Origin: Deltaproteobacteria bacterium
GTDB lineage: Bacteria; Myxococcota_A; Polyangia; Nannocystales; Nannocystaceae
DNA length: 42,783 nucleotides
Assembly: GCA_003696955.1 (NCBI GenBank)
Contig: RFGU01000093.1
Coordinates: 1-42,783 of the forward strand
Direction: 5' to 3'
Numbering within the stretch: the first letter of the stretch is position 1; each line of letters starts with the position of its first letter. The notes below the pieces were generated by a model. It had not been told where the DNA came from, searched no databases, and saw only the letters and a list, made by a program, of their open reading frames with translations. The translations under genes and the position numbers were made by a program. Of the stretch, positions 32,201-39,089 are shown in pieces.

Positions 32201-32472
32201 GCACCGAGTCGGACACCCACGTCCGGCTGCTCTTCAACACGTTCGGACGCTACATCACGCAGGTCTCGGGGCTGGGCCTGCCCGACGTCTACCAAGAGCC
32301 GGTCCACGCCCTCGATCTCGTGTTCCGCCAGCGTCTCTACGACGGCCTGTCACTCTCCCTTTCTGGCACGAATCTGCTCGACTGGCCCATCCGCTGGAAA
32401 CAAGGCGACGAGATCGCGCGGGAGTATCGGCGCGGAGCGACCTTCACACTCGGATTAGGGTGGTCCTTGTGA
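29290..32472 (+). CDS. TonB-dependent outer-membrane receptor with carboxypeptidase-regulatory-like domain
   Basis: 1060 residues; CAGGAG precedes the ATG. A weak signal segment (TTIALLSLAGTTIAPAQ, no basic residue before the hydrophobic core) leads into a Pro/Glu/Asp-rich stretch (about 20-105). A beta-sandwich regulatory domain follows (about 118-205: GVITGVVRSATDGRPLIGATVEV, VDGSFRLELPPGTYVVRI), then the plug (about 225-345: MSREEIEKSGGGSTSTVARRI, YLFVRGLGHRYGNTLLD, IPLDVFPSAALSAINIQKTF). The rest is a long beta-barrel ending in a C-terminal aromatic/hydrophobic strand (FTLGLGWSL). The plug wording belongs to the receptor group that pairs with surface lipoproteins rather than classical siderophore receptors. 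The substrate is not deducible. Confidence 0.9.
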   Translation: MYTTIALLSLAGTTIAPAQPTPGDDPSGTRTYHGPASPTDTVTPNSGAAEDRPTEPPDASEATPPPADEIEAPAPSAPAQDAAPDEPEDDGFFVEDLTGDEEAAAEALGVETQKVAGPKGVITGVVRSATDGRPLIGATVEVPDTKFSAKTGVDGSFRLELPPGTYVVRIREDTHVPRVFEGVEIEADASEQLRVELVPMKGVGETVVVEAEVAKESEGARLAQRREAVETRDIMSREEIEKSGGGSTSTVARRIVGATVIDGKYLFVRGLGHRYGNTLLDRARVPSPEPDLRTIPLDVFPSAALSAINIQKTFTPDVPADFTGASTQLETRDVPDGWSFGVSASIGANTATTGRESVASVGFPEDALAFGNVPRRLPDVIPDDTRVNRNEVDENYRPIFSPEQIERFGESFFTVTKVDRKKGLPNFGAKLNFGYGGDVGKAGKLGFLLAATYGYQTQTLRGRLRQFGLGADEALVTQVDYDTLQTTRTAEWSTLGIVKWDVSDDHRVALDALYTRSGEDETRYFSGKAITVSGADPVITTRQRYIMRSILLTRLGGRHTFPKAKDFTLGWFGSYAQARRDDPHMREMLFTQANPDAPYRYDAGNDAGKITFLDLVDHTESGALDLSLPFRQWSGIEGKVQVGARVEGKQRTFGVRRFTYQVVGTLVDRIPDGTGNVINDATIGGGPGPGETQPFFIQETTRPNDNYRASNEIYAGYASLELPLVRWFKVAGGVRFEASDIDLSTFDPFDPDADEDSARLRDRDFFPSVSLIFSPTKRQNVRLTWTRTIARPEFRELAPFTFTDFVGGFDVQGNKFLRSTRVWNADLRWELFPSAAEVVAISAFYKYFDAPIERVAAPRIPPLASFLNADFAQAAGGELEVRKHLGFFAPRSKDDEAEARRARVRRVLSDFSIGANFAYVWSQVRLPEERTCEDADEACNFEQLFDVSTSRRRPLQGQSPFVLNVYLAYDRTESDTHVRLLFNTFGRYITQVSGLGLPDVYQEPVHALDLVFRQRLYDGLSLSLSGTNLLDWPIRWKQGDEIAREYRRGATFTLGLGWSL

Positions 32473-32575
32473 GCGCGCCCCCCCGCCGCTGCACCGAAGC
32501 GACGATGTCACCGATCGTTGACCTCGGCGTGCGCCCGCCGTGACTCGGAGCGGCCAGGGTGCCGCCCGACGGAAC

Positions 32576-32596
32576 CCGCGGCCCGGACGGCCGCGG
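32576..32596 (+). other. GC-rich hairpin between receptor and lipoprotein genes
   Basis: Perfect 8-bp stem (32576-32583 with 32589-32596), five-base loop, 103 bases after the receptor stop and 56 before the lipoprotein start. No U-run follows. Plausible roles are a partial terminator or a 3'-end stabiliser that sets receptor and lipoprotein ratios. Confidence 0.5.
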
Positions 32597-32651
32597 CCAT
32601 CCGAACGCCAACACCGACATCATGCATCTCTCCTACAGGAAGGCCATCCAC

Positions 32652-34100
32652 ATGGACCGCAGACAGATCACCCCCCTCTTTCTCGCCCTTGCACTCGGCA
32701 CGGTGGGCTGCAGCGACCCCAACGACGCCGAAACCAGCAACTCGGCCACGTCCGGAGACACCTCGGACGCCACGACCGGCGGCACGTCGGACACCGCGAC
32801 GTCCGCAGATACAACGGGGACCACGACCTCGAGCAGCACCACGAGCGCGGGCACCGACAGCGGTACACCTGGAGACTGCGCCGACCCGACCGATCCGGCC
32901 GCATCCAAGATGGGCCTTTCGGGCGAGATCACCTCGGACACGACCCTCACGTGCGACACCATCTGGATCCTCGAGGACCACGTCTTCGTGCGGGGCGCCG
33001 TTCTCACCATCGAGCCGGGCACCACGATCCAGGGCTTGGGCGGCAGCGCCCTCGTCATCGACGTCGACGCCCGGATCGAGGCCGAAGGCACGGCCGACGC
33101 CCCCATCGTCATGACCTCGAATCAACCGCCGGGCTCCCGCAACCGTGGCGACTGGGGCGGTTTGGTCCTGCTCGGCCAGGCGCCGATCAACCTCGCCGGC
33201 GGCTCCGGGCAGGCCGAAGGCTTCGCGAACCCGCCCACCTACGGTGGCAACGACCCGTCCCACGACTGCGGCACCCTACGGTACGTGCGAGTGGAGTTTG
33301 CGGGGTTCGAGATCGCCCCGGGCTCGGAGCTCAACGGCATCACCTTCTACGCCTGCGGAACCGAAACCACCGTGGAATACGTCCAGTCGCACATGGGGGC
33401 CGACGACGGCATGGAGATGTTCGGCGGATCGTTCATCGCCAAGCACGTGGTCGTGACCGGAGCGGCGGACGACAGCATCGACTGCGACCAAGGATTTCGC
33501 GGCAAGCTCCAGTACGGCCTCGTCGTGCAGGACCCCGCCCTAGGTGACAACGGCTTCGAATGGTCGAACCAGGGCACGGACTTTACGGCCATGCCGCTGA
33601 CCGGCCCTGTCGTCTCCAACTTCACGCTCATCGGTTCGGGCCCGGGCGGCGACAAGTCCAAGGGGGCGACGTTCAAGGAGGGGACCGAAGGCTTCATCCA
33701 CAACTCCATGTTCGTGGGCTTCACCAACGAAGCCTTCCTCCTCGCGCACCCGGAGACCCAGGCCGTGGCCGAAGGTGGTGGAATCGTGGTCACGCACACC
33801 TTGTTCTTCGCCAACGGCACGCCACAGTTCGACACCGACGACGGTGCGGCGTGGGCGCCCTCCGACTTCGAGAACTTCGTGCTCGACGCGAGCAACGCGA
33901 ACCTCGACGGCACCGACCCGATGCTCGCGTCCACGGAGTGGCCGAACGTCGATCCGACGCCCGCAATGGGATCGCCGGTTGCCGGTGCCGGTGCCGACGT
34001 GGGCGACCCCGACCTCGAGCCCACCGACTACATCGGCGCGGTCGAACCCGGCGCCACCGAGGCGTGGTTTGCCGGTTGGACGAACTTCTCGCCGAACTGA
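32652..34100 (+). CDS. Surface beta-helix lipoprotein paired with the TonB receptor
   Basis: 482 residues from ATG 32652 (AGGAAGG about 10 bases before). Lipoprotein signal ending Gly-Thr-Val-Gly-Cys20; Ser/Thr/Gly/Asp linker (about 25-75). The body reads as a right-handed parallel beta-helix: IWILEDHVFVRGAVLTIEPGTTIQG, ARIEAEGTADAPIVMTS, RGDWGGLVLLGQAPIN, RYVRVEFAG, VEYVQSHMGADDGMEMFGG and DDSIDCDQGFRGKLQYG. This wording recurs in Bacteroidota and gammaproteobacteria in proteins encoded beside TonB-dependent receptors. It likely binds or processes the receptor's ligand at the cell surface. Acidic loops (DDGMEMFGG, DDSIDCDQG) could bind metal ions. Ends before a strong terminator hairpin. Confidence 0.82.
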   Translation: MDRRQITPLFLALALGTVGCSDPNDAETSNSATSGDTSDATTGGTSDTATSADTTGTTTSSSTTSAGTDSGTPGDCADPTDPAASKMGLSGEITSDTTLTCDTIWILEDHVFVRGAVLTIEPGTTIQGLGGSALVIDVDARIEAEGTADAPIVMTSNQPPGSRNRGDWGGLVLLGQAPINLAGGSGQAEGFANPPTYGGNDPSHDCGTLRYVRVEFAGFEIAPGSELNGITFYACGTETTVEYVQSHMGADDGMEMFGGSFIAKHVVVTGAADDSIDCDQGFRGKLQYGLVVQDPALGDNGFEWSNQGTDFTAMPLTGPVVSNFTLIGSGPGGDKSKGATFKEGTEGFIHNSMFVGFTNEAFLLAHPETQAVAEGGGIVVTHTLFFANGTPQFDTDDGAAWAPSDFENFVLDASNANLDGTDPMLASTEWPNVDPTPAMGSPVAGAGADVGDPDLEPTDYIGAVEPGATEAWFAGWTNFSPN

Positions 34101-34130
34101 GCGGGCGGAACGAAGCAAACGATCCACCCC

Positions 34131-34166
34131 ACGCGCCGGCGGCGTCCGAAGATGCCGTCGGCGCGT
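34131..34166. terminator. Bidirectional terminator hairpin
   Basis: A 13-bp stem (34131-34143 with 34154-34166, one G-U pair) with a ten-base loop and TCCTT after it on the plus strand. It lies between the convergent beta-helix lipoprotein (stop 34100) and zinc-ribbon gene (stop 34174) and should end both transcripts. Confidence 0.7.
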
Positions 34167-34173
34167 CCTTCGT

Positions 34174-35004
34174 TCACGAATCGTCGCTTCGATGCCCGAA
34201 TCGATCGGCGATCCAGCGGCCGAGGAAGCGCACGAGAGCCGACGCCGCCTCGAAGCCGGCGAGGGCGAACGTCCCCTCGGGAAAGGTTCCGACCGCGGCG
34301 GGCTCCCACGGCCCGGACGCGGGTCGGGCGGGCGCCGAGGCCCGGAGGTCCTCGGCCTCGCGACGGGCGGCGAGCAGGAGCCCTCCGGCCCGTACGAACG
34401 CCAGCACGTCCTCGAGTTCGCGGGCATCGAAGAAGGTTCCGCATCGGTCGCAGGCGTCCACGACCACGCCCGAGATCCTGCCGAAGTTCCGCCGCGCCAT
34501 GAGTTCCCGGCACGAAGGGCACCGGCGATAGGTGACGGGACCGCCCGACGTGCGCAGCTCGAACCGGGGAACCGAGCGCGGATCGATGGCGCCAGGCACC
34601 GCCGCAGCCGCGGCCTCCTCGACCAGGGCGTCCATCGTGGGCTTGGGGGCGAAGCATCCGCCGCACCGTCGGCAACCGTGAAGGGAAAGCCCCTCGGGCC
34701 GACGCCGATTGGGAGCGACGGCAAACGAGGCCATTTCGACGCCCTCCCCGCAAGCCGGGCAGTCGAGGGGCGAGGCATCGTCGGCCGTCGCGGTCGCCAT
34801 GGCCACGCCGCACGCCGGACAGAACGACGCGCCCCCTGCCACCAACGTCGCACACCCCGGACACCGCAGGCTCGAGCGCGGATCCGGCACGCCGAGCGGG
34901 ACGAGGGGCGTGCCGCAGAACTCGCAGGGCACGGCCCCCGTGTGCCCGTCGGCATGGGCGGGCGCCCCACAACCGGGGCAATGACGCGGTCGGACGCGGC
35001 GCAT
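34174..35004 (-). CDS. Multi-zinc-ribbon protein with zf-TFIIB domain
   Basis: 276 residues. At least five Cys-x2-Cys knuckles: CPGCGAPA, CEFCGTPL, CPGCATL with CPACGVAM, CPACGEGVEM with CRRCGGCF, and CPSCRELM paired with CDRCGTFFDARELEDVL. The last pair is the zf-TFIIB signature (Cys-x2-Cys...Asp-x-Cys-x2-Cys-Gly-x-Phe-Phe-Asp-x-x-Glu-Leu). These modules bind zinc and usually act in protein or nucleic-acid recognition; the function of this group in myxobacteria is unknown. A C-terminal region (about 230-276) is non-ribbon and partly hydrophobic. It is last in a minus-strand series after the GGDEF-like gene. Confidence 0.85.
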   Translation of the reverse strand: MRRVRPRHCPGCGAPAHADGHTGAVPCEFCGTPLVPLGVPDPRSSLRCPGCATLVAGGASFCPACGVAMATATADDASPLDCPACGEGVEMASFAVAPNRRRPEGLSLHGCRRCGGCFAPKPTMDALVEEAAAAAVPGAIDPRSVPRFELRTSGGPVTYRRCPSCRELMARRNFGRISGVVVDACDRCGTFFDARELEDVLAFVRAGGLLLAARREAEDLRASAPARPASGPWEPAAVGTFPEGTFALAGFEAASALVRFLGRWIADRFGHRSDDS

Positions 35005-35072
35005 GGGCCGCCGGCGAGCCTAGCACGGGCGAGATACGGCGCCCCGCGGGTGCCCGCTGCCCCCACCCCCCT

Positions 35073-36008
35073 TCAGGCCGCGAGATTGCGCACCGGCCAC
35101 CGCGGCATCGCGGCGCGCAGGAAGTCTTCGGCCAAATCGGGCGAACCCACCTCGGCGTGGATCGCCCAGCCGAGGGTTCCCGCGACCTCGCCGCGGCGAC
35201 CGCCGGAAAGGATCACCGGCTCCCGCGGAAAGCCGGTGCACGCCCGCACCATTCGCGACACCCCCTCCTCGACGCCCTCCCCCCGTACGAGCACCGAGAA
35301 CTCCTCCTCGCGGGTCCGGCCCGCGACGTCCTGCTCGCGGACGGTGCCTTCGATTCGCCGGGCGATGGCCGCGCAGTATGCTTCGACGTCGGACTCGGGC
35401 CAGTTCTCCCTCAGGTGCTCGAACCCACGCAGGCGGAATCGGACGATCCCGATGCCGGCCGAGGGAGCGCGAAACGCCCCGGCGAGGTCGATGGCTCGCT
35501 GGACCTCGTCCAAGAAGGCCTCACGGGACAAGAGCTCGGTGATCGGGTCGTAGCGCCGAAGGTCGTCGAGAACGTCCCGCTGCCAATCCACCTGCTCCGA
35601 AAGGCGCGCCCGATCCCGTTCGAGGGCCGCCACGATCCGGGCCCCACGTACCGCCACGGCCACGGAGATCGGGGTCACCTCGCGGGACCGCAACCACACG
35701 ATCCGTCCCGCGGCCGCCCGCCCCGGGGCGTCGGCGACGACGACCAGGGGCTCGTGGGTCCGCCGCTTGGACCTCTCCGAGACGAACCTCCGCCCGGGGA
35801 GATCGTCGAGGGCGAACACCACCGCGTCCTCGGGGATCCCCGCCTCCGCGCCCGGCCGCAAGAGTCGCGGGGGCCGGCCGAAGACGGCCTCGAGCGCGCG
35901 CGCGAGAGGTACGGGAATCGCCGCCGCCGCGACCACGGGCACGCCCTCCTCGAGCAGGAACGGATCGGACGATTCGATGGTTCCGGACACGGACGCTCCA
36001 TCGTCCAC
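35073..36008 (-). CDS. Degenerate GGDEF-domain protein
   Basis: 311 residues. The N-terminal ~120 residues resemble an unrecognised receiver-like or alpha/beta domain (VPVVAAAAIPVPLARALEAVFG, DAVVFALDDLPG). A coiled helix (about 125-150) leads to a GGDEF fold: YDPITELLSREAFLDEV matches the Asp-x-Leu-Thr-x-Leu-x-Asn-Arg opening. The metal aspartate is lost (FRLRGFEHLREN), and the active-site loop reads Arg233-Glu-Glu-Glu-Phe237 in place of Gly-Gly-Asp-Glu-Phe. Diguanylate cyclase activity is unlikely; such proteins act as GTP or c-di-GMP sensors or as scaffolds. Its first 334 bases overlap the run-on frame of the upstream oxidoreductase; this frame looks like real protein and the other does not. 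Confidence 0.72.
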   Translation of the reverse strand: MDDGASVSGTIESSDPFLLEEGVPVVAAAAIPVPLARALEAVFGRPPRLLRPGAEAGIPEDAVVFALDDLPGRRFVSERSKRRTHEPLVVVADAPGRAAAGRIVWLRSREVTPISVAVAVRGARIVAALERDRARLSEQVDWQRDVLDDLRRYDPITELLSREAFLDEVQRAIDLAGAFRAPSAGIGIVRFRLRGFEHLRENWPESDVEAYCAAIARRIEGTVREQDVAGRTREEEFSVLVRGEGVEEGVSRMVRACTGFPREPVILSGGRRGEVAGTLGWAIHAEVGSPDLAEDFLRAAMPRWPVRNLAA

Positions 36009-37180
36009 GGCGACCGCCGCCTACAGAGGCAAGCTCCGGCCCATCCCCCGCCCGCCGGCCGAATCCGGGCCGCCGAGCCCCGACGCTGACCCCCGTGGTG
36101 GGCTCGCGTGGGCGAGCCCGCCTCGGACGGAACGCCGGCATTCTCGGTCACGAGAACCAGCTTGCCCACGGTGTCCCCCGACTCGAGCCGGCGATGGGCG
36201 AGCGCCACGTCCTCGAAGGGCAACACCGTCACGGGTTGGGCGGCGAACCACCCGCTTTCGACCCCTTCGCCGAGGCGCGCCGCGCCCTCCGCGAGCAGGT
36301 CGGTGGCGTCGAAGAGGTAGCTCAGGTTGAACGCGAGGACCGACCGGTTCGTGGTCGTCATGTCGAGGGGGGAGAAGCGCGGGGTCCGGAGGTACTTCCA
36401 CGCCAGCGCCAGCGGATTGGGCCGTCCCCGCCCCTTGGGCAACATGGAGTGGAATCCGTAGACCACGAGCCGTCCCATGGGCGCGAGCAATCCGTAGCTG
36501 TCCCGCAGGGTATCGACGCCCGTGGCGTCGAGCACCACGTCGAAGCCGCGGGGGGAAGCCTCTCGGGCACGCCGCGCCCAGTCCTTCGTACGCACGAGGA
36601 CCTTCGTCGCCCCCATGGCCCGCGCCACCTCCACCTTCTCGGGGCGGCCGACCAGCCCGATCACGCGGGCGCCCGCCGCCTTCCCGAGGGCCGCGAGCAT
36701 GCCCCCCACGCCCCCTGCCGCCGAGTGCACCAGCACCGACATGCCCGCTCGTACCCCACCGAGGACGTGCAGGCCGTACCAGGCGGTGAAGAACGCCACC
36801 GGCAGGGCCGCCGCGCGCGCGGCAGGGAGCCCCTCGGGCCGGACGAAGGCCTGGTGGGCCGGGACGACGACCTCCGTGGCGTAGCCGAAGAAACGGGTGA
36901 CGGCGTAGACGGGTTCGCCCACGCGACCCGGGTCGACGCCCGGTCCGGCCTCGACGATGCGACCTGCGACCTCGAATCCGGGCGTGATCGGATAGCCCAC
37001 GTAGTGCCGCGCCGACGCATAGAGGCCCATCCGCGTGACGCAGTCGGCGTAGTTGACGCCGATGGCCTCGACGGCGATGCGCACCTGTCCTTCCTCGAGT
37101 CGCGGACGTTCGACGTCCTCGAACTCGAGACGCTCGTACCCCCCTGGCCGGCGAACGACGATGCGACGGAACCGGCTCAT
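35675..37180 (-). CDS. Quinone-oxidoreductase-like MDR-family protein with run-on C-terminus
   Basis: Zinc-independent medium-chain dehydrogenase/reductase of the quinone oxidoreductase (Qor/VAT-1) type. ATG 37180 overlaps the preceding stop (ATGA). The catalytic domain opens with YERLEFEDVERP and VEAIGVNYADCVTRMGLY; the NADPH-binding motif is VHSAAGGVGGMLA, followed by VGRPEKVEVARAMGA. The family normally ends about where GDTVGKLVLVTEN occurs, roughly residue 346 (near 36142). The frame has no stop there and continues to 35675 (501 codons), the last 110 codons running out of frame through the GGDEF gene as an Arg/Ser/Pro-rich shadow. A shift of one frame after 36142 would stop at 36021. A hairpin at 36100-36119 also marks a likely natural gene end. 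Confidence 0.7.
   Translation of the reverse strand: MSRFRRIVVRRPGGYERLEFEDVERPRLEEGQVRIAVEAIGVNYADCVTRMGLYASARHYVGYPITPGFEVAGRIVEAGPGVDPGRVGEPVYAVTRFFGYATEVVVPAHQAFVRPEGLPAARAAALPVAFFTAWYGLHVLGGVRAGMSVLVHSAAGGVGGMLAALGKAAGARVIGLVGRPEKVEVARAMGATKVLVRTKDWARRAREASPRGFDVVLDATGVDTLRDSYGLLAPMGRLVVYGFHSMLPKGRGRPNPLALAWKYLRTPRFSPLDMTTTNRSVLAFNLSYLFDATDLLAEGAARLGEGVESGWFAAQPVTVLPFEDVALAHRRLESGDTVGKLVLVTENAGVPSEAGSPTRAHHGGQRRGSAARIRPAGGGWAGACLCRRRSPWTMERPCPEPSNRPIRSCSRRACPWSRRRRFPYLSRARSRPSSAGPRDSCGRARRRGSPRTRWCSPSTISPGGGSSRRGPSGGPTSPWSSSPTPRGGRPRDGSCGCGPAR
36100..36119. terminator. Hairpin at the natural end of the oxidoreductase
   Basis: Perfect 8-bp stem (36100-36107 with 36112-36119), four-base loop, immediately after the codons that would normally end the MDR domain. 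No U-run. Supports the view that the gene should end near here. Confidence 0.4.
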
Positions 37181-37758
37181 CGATAGGGTGAGGCGGAAAG
37201 TCGCAAGGCCGCGGCCTCGAAGCGATCGAGTTCCGCCGCCGCCCGCCGCAGCGCACGGTGCACCACCGAAAGGCGGGGCCGCCGCGGCAGGAGCGCCCCC
37301 GCGTAGGGATCGTCGGTCCGCTCGAACACCGCCTTCTCGAGCACGAGCCGCTCGAGGGGCCGGGGATCGTAGCCGGCCTGCCAAAGCCGCATCTTCACAT
37401 CGCGCGGAAGGGCGTAGACCCCGTGGACGAACTCCCACAGGGCGTGCCGCGCGCTCGCGATGGCGTGGTCGTAGGCTTCGAGCGCCCCCCGCGACCAGGT
37501 CGCGCCGAGCCCCAGGGTCTCGAGCCGCCGTGCCTGGGCCGCCAGCAGCAGGCGGGCGATCCGCTCCTGGTCCACGAGGGGACGAAGCGCGGGCAACACG
37601 CCCGGGGTGACGAACGTACCGGCCTCGAGGGCGCGCGCATCGGCGTGCAGGGCATGGCGCAGCCCGAGGTGCGCCCGCATCCGGGGCACGGCCACGGCGG
37701 CCGCCCCCGCGAGCGCACCGAGGGCGATGGCGGTGGCCGTCTCCACGGAGACGAACAT
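37177..37758 (-). CDS. Small membrane-anchored protein of unknown function
   Basis: 193 residues. One N-terminal hydrophobic helix (VETATAIALGALAGAAAVAVP, about 5-25), then an Ala/Leu/Arg-rich, apparently all-helical domain (RIARLLLAAQARRLETLG, EAYDHAIASARHALWEFVHGVYALPRD, LERLVLEKAVFERTDDPY). No cysteines and no catalytic motif. Starts a minus-strand series with the oxidoreductase (4-base overlap), which suggests cotranslation. No family recognised. Confidence 0.65.
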   Translation of the reverse strand: MFVSVETATAIALGALAGAAAVAVPRMRAHLGLRHALHADARALEAGTFVTPGVLPALRPLVDQERIARLLLAAQARRLETLGLGATWSRGALEAYDHAIASARHALWEFVHGVYALPRDVKMRLWQAGYDPRPLERLVLEKAVFERTDDPYAGALLPRRPRLSVVHRALRRAAAELDRFEAAALRLSASPYR

Positions 37759-37800
37759 AGCACGCCGTCCCGCTCCCTCGGCGGACGCAGACGTCCGGCG

Positions 37801-37830
37801 GGGCTCGACGACCGTGTCGCCGTCGAGCCC
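37801..37830. promoter_or_regulatory. Perfect 10-bp inverted repeat between divergent genes
   Basis: GGGCTCGACG (37801-37810) and its exact complement CGTCGAGCCC (37821-37830) flank ten bases, in the 77-base gap between the divergent small membrane protein and the CoA-transferase. It can be a dimeric regulator's operator for one or both genes, or a leader hairpin immediately before the CoA-transferase start. Confidence 0.5.
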
Positions 37831-37835
37831 ACGAC

Positions 37836-39083
37836 TTGCGCGTCCCGCGGTTCTTCGCCACGGTGCCGAACGTGGTCGACGATCCCCACGCGCCGGCGGG
37901 TGCCCTCGCCGGCCTCAAGGTGCTCGAGTTGGGCCAGTTCCTCGCGGCCCCCTTCGCCACGAGCATGTTGGCGGCCCACGGGGCCGAAGTGATCAAGGTC
38001 GAGGCCCCGGGCAGCGGCGACCCGATCCGCAGATGGCGCCGGATGCACGGCGACACGTCCGTGTGGTGGTACGCGATCTCCCGCAACAAGAAGTGCATCA
38101 CCTGCAACCTGCGCACGCCGGAGGGCCAAGACCTCGTCCGCCGCCTGGTGGAAAGCGGCATCGACGTCGTCGTCGAGAACTTCCGCCCGGGCACGTTGGA
38201 ACGCTGGAACCTCGGATACGAGGACCTGCGCCGCGTGAAGGCGGACGTGGTACTCGTTCGGATCTCGGGATACGGGCAGACGGGGCCCTATGCCTCGCGC
38301 CCCGGTTTCGCCAACGTCGCCGAGGCCTTCGGTGGCCTGCGTCATCTGACCGCCGAGCCGGGCCGCCCCCCGGTGCGATCAGGCCTTTCCCTGGGCGACA
38401 CGATTGCCGGACTGCACGCGGCCTTCGCCGCCCTCGCGGCGATCTACGAGCGCGACCGCAGCGGCCAGGGACAGGAGGTGGACGTCGCCCTGTACGAGTC
38501 GGTCTTCAACCTCACCGAGAGCCTCCTGCCCGAGTACGACCTCTTCGGCCACGTACGCATGCCCACGGGGGCAGCCCTCGAAGGCGTGGTCCCGAGCAAC
38601 AGCTATCCCACGGCGGACGGCAAGTGGGTCGCCATCGGCGCCAACGCCGACGGCCTCTACGTGCGGCTCATGGAGTTGGTCGGACGCCCCGACCTTGCGA
38701 CCGACCCGGCGCTGGCCACCAACGACGGGCGCGTGGCGCGGGCCGACGAGATCGACGCGGCCATCGCCGCCTGGACCCGCGCCCGACCTCGGGACGACGT
38801 GCTTGCGGCCCTGGTGGACGCCGGGATCCCCGCAGGGCCGATCAACGACATCGCGGACATCGTCGCCGACCCCCACGTGCGCGCCCGCGGGATCGTCGAC
38901 CGGGTGACCCTGCCCGACGGCACGCCGCTTTCCATCGTGGCGCCCCTGCCCCGCTTCGGCCGCACCCCCGGCAGGACCGAGCACCCCGGCCCAGCCCTCG
39001 GCGAACACAACCGCGAGGTCTACGGCAGCCTCGGCCTCTCCGACGAGGACCTCGCCGAGCTTGCCGAGCGGGGCGTCGTCTGA
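37836..39083 (+). CDS. CaiB/BaiF family (class III) CoA-transferase
   Basis: 415 residues from TTG 37836; GTG at 37863 or 37872 are plausible later starts, since the family begins near GALAGLKVLELGQFLAAPF. Class III enzymes move CoA between carboxylic acids through an aspartyl-CoA anhydride; the catalytic Asp is Asp188 (TTG numbering) in SLGDTIAG. RISGYGQTGPYASRPGFANVAEA, VDVALYESVF and EHPGPALGEHNREVYG are family signatures. Substrates range from carnitine to bile acids, oxalate and alpha-methylacyl-CoA; nothing adjacent identifies this one. It ends six bases from the convergent protease gene. Confidence 0.88.
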   Translation: MRVPRFFATVPNVVDDPHAPAGALAGLKVLELGQFLAAPFATSMLAAHGAEVIKVEAPGSGDPIRRWRRMHGDTSVWWYAISRNKKCITCNLRTPEGQDLVRRLVESGIDVVVENFRPGTLERWNLGYEDLRRVKADVVLVRISGYGQTGPYASRPGFANVAEAFGGLRHLTAEPGRPPVRSGLSLGDTIAGLHAAFAALAAIYERDRSGQGQEVDVALYESVFNLTESLLPEYDLFGHVRMPTGAALEGVVPSNSYPTADGKWVAIGANADGLYVRLMELVGRPDLATDPALATNDGRVARADEIDAAIAAWTRARPRDDVLAALVDAGIPAGPINDIADIVADPHVRARGIVDRVTLPDGTPLSIVAPLPRFGRTPGRTEHPGPALGEHNREVYGSLGLSDEDLAELAERGVV

Positions 39084-39089
39084 CGGGGT

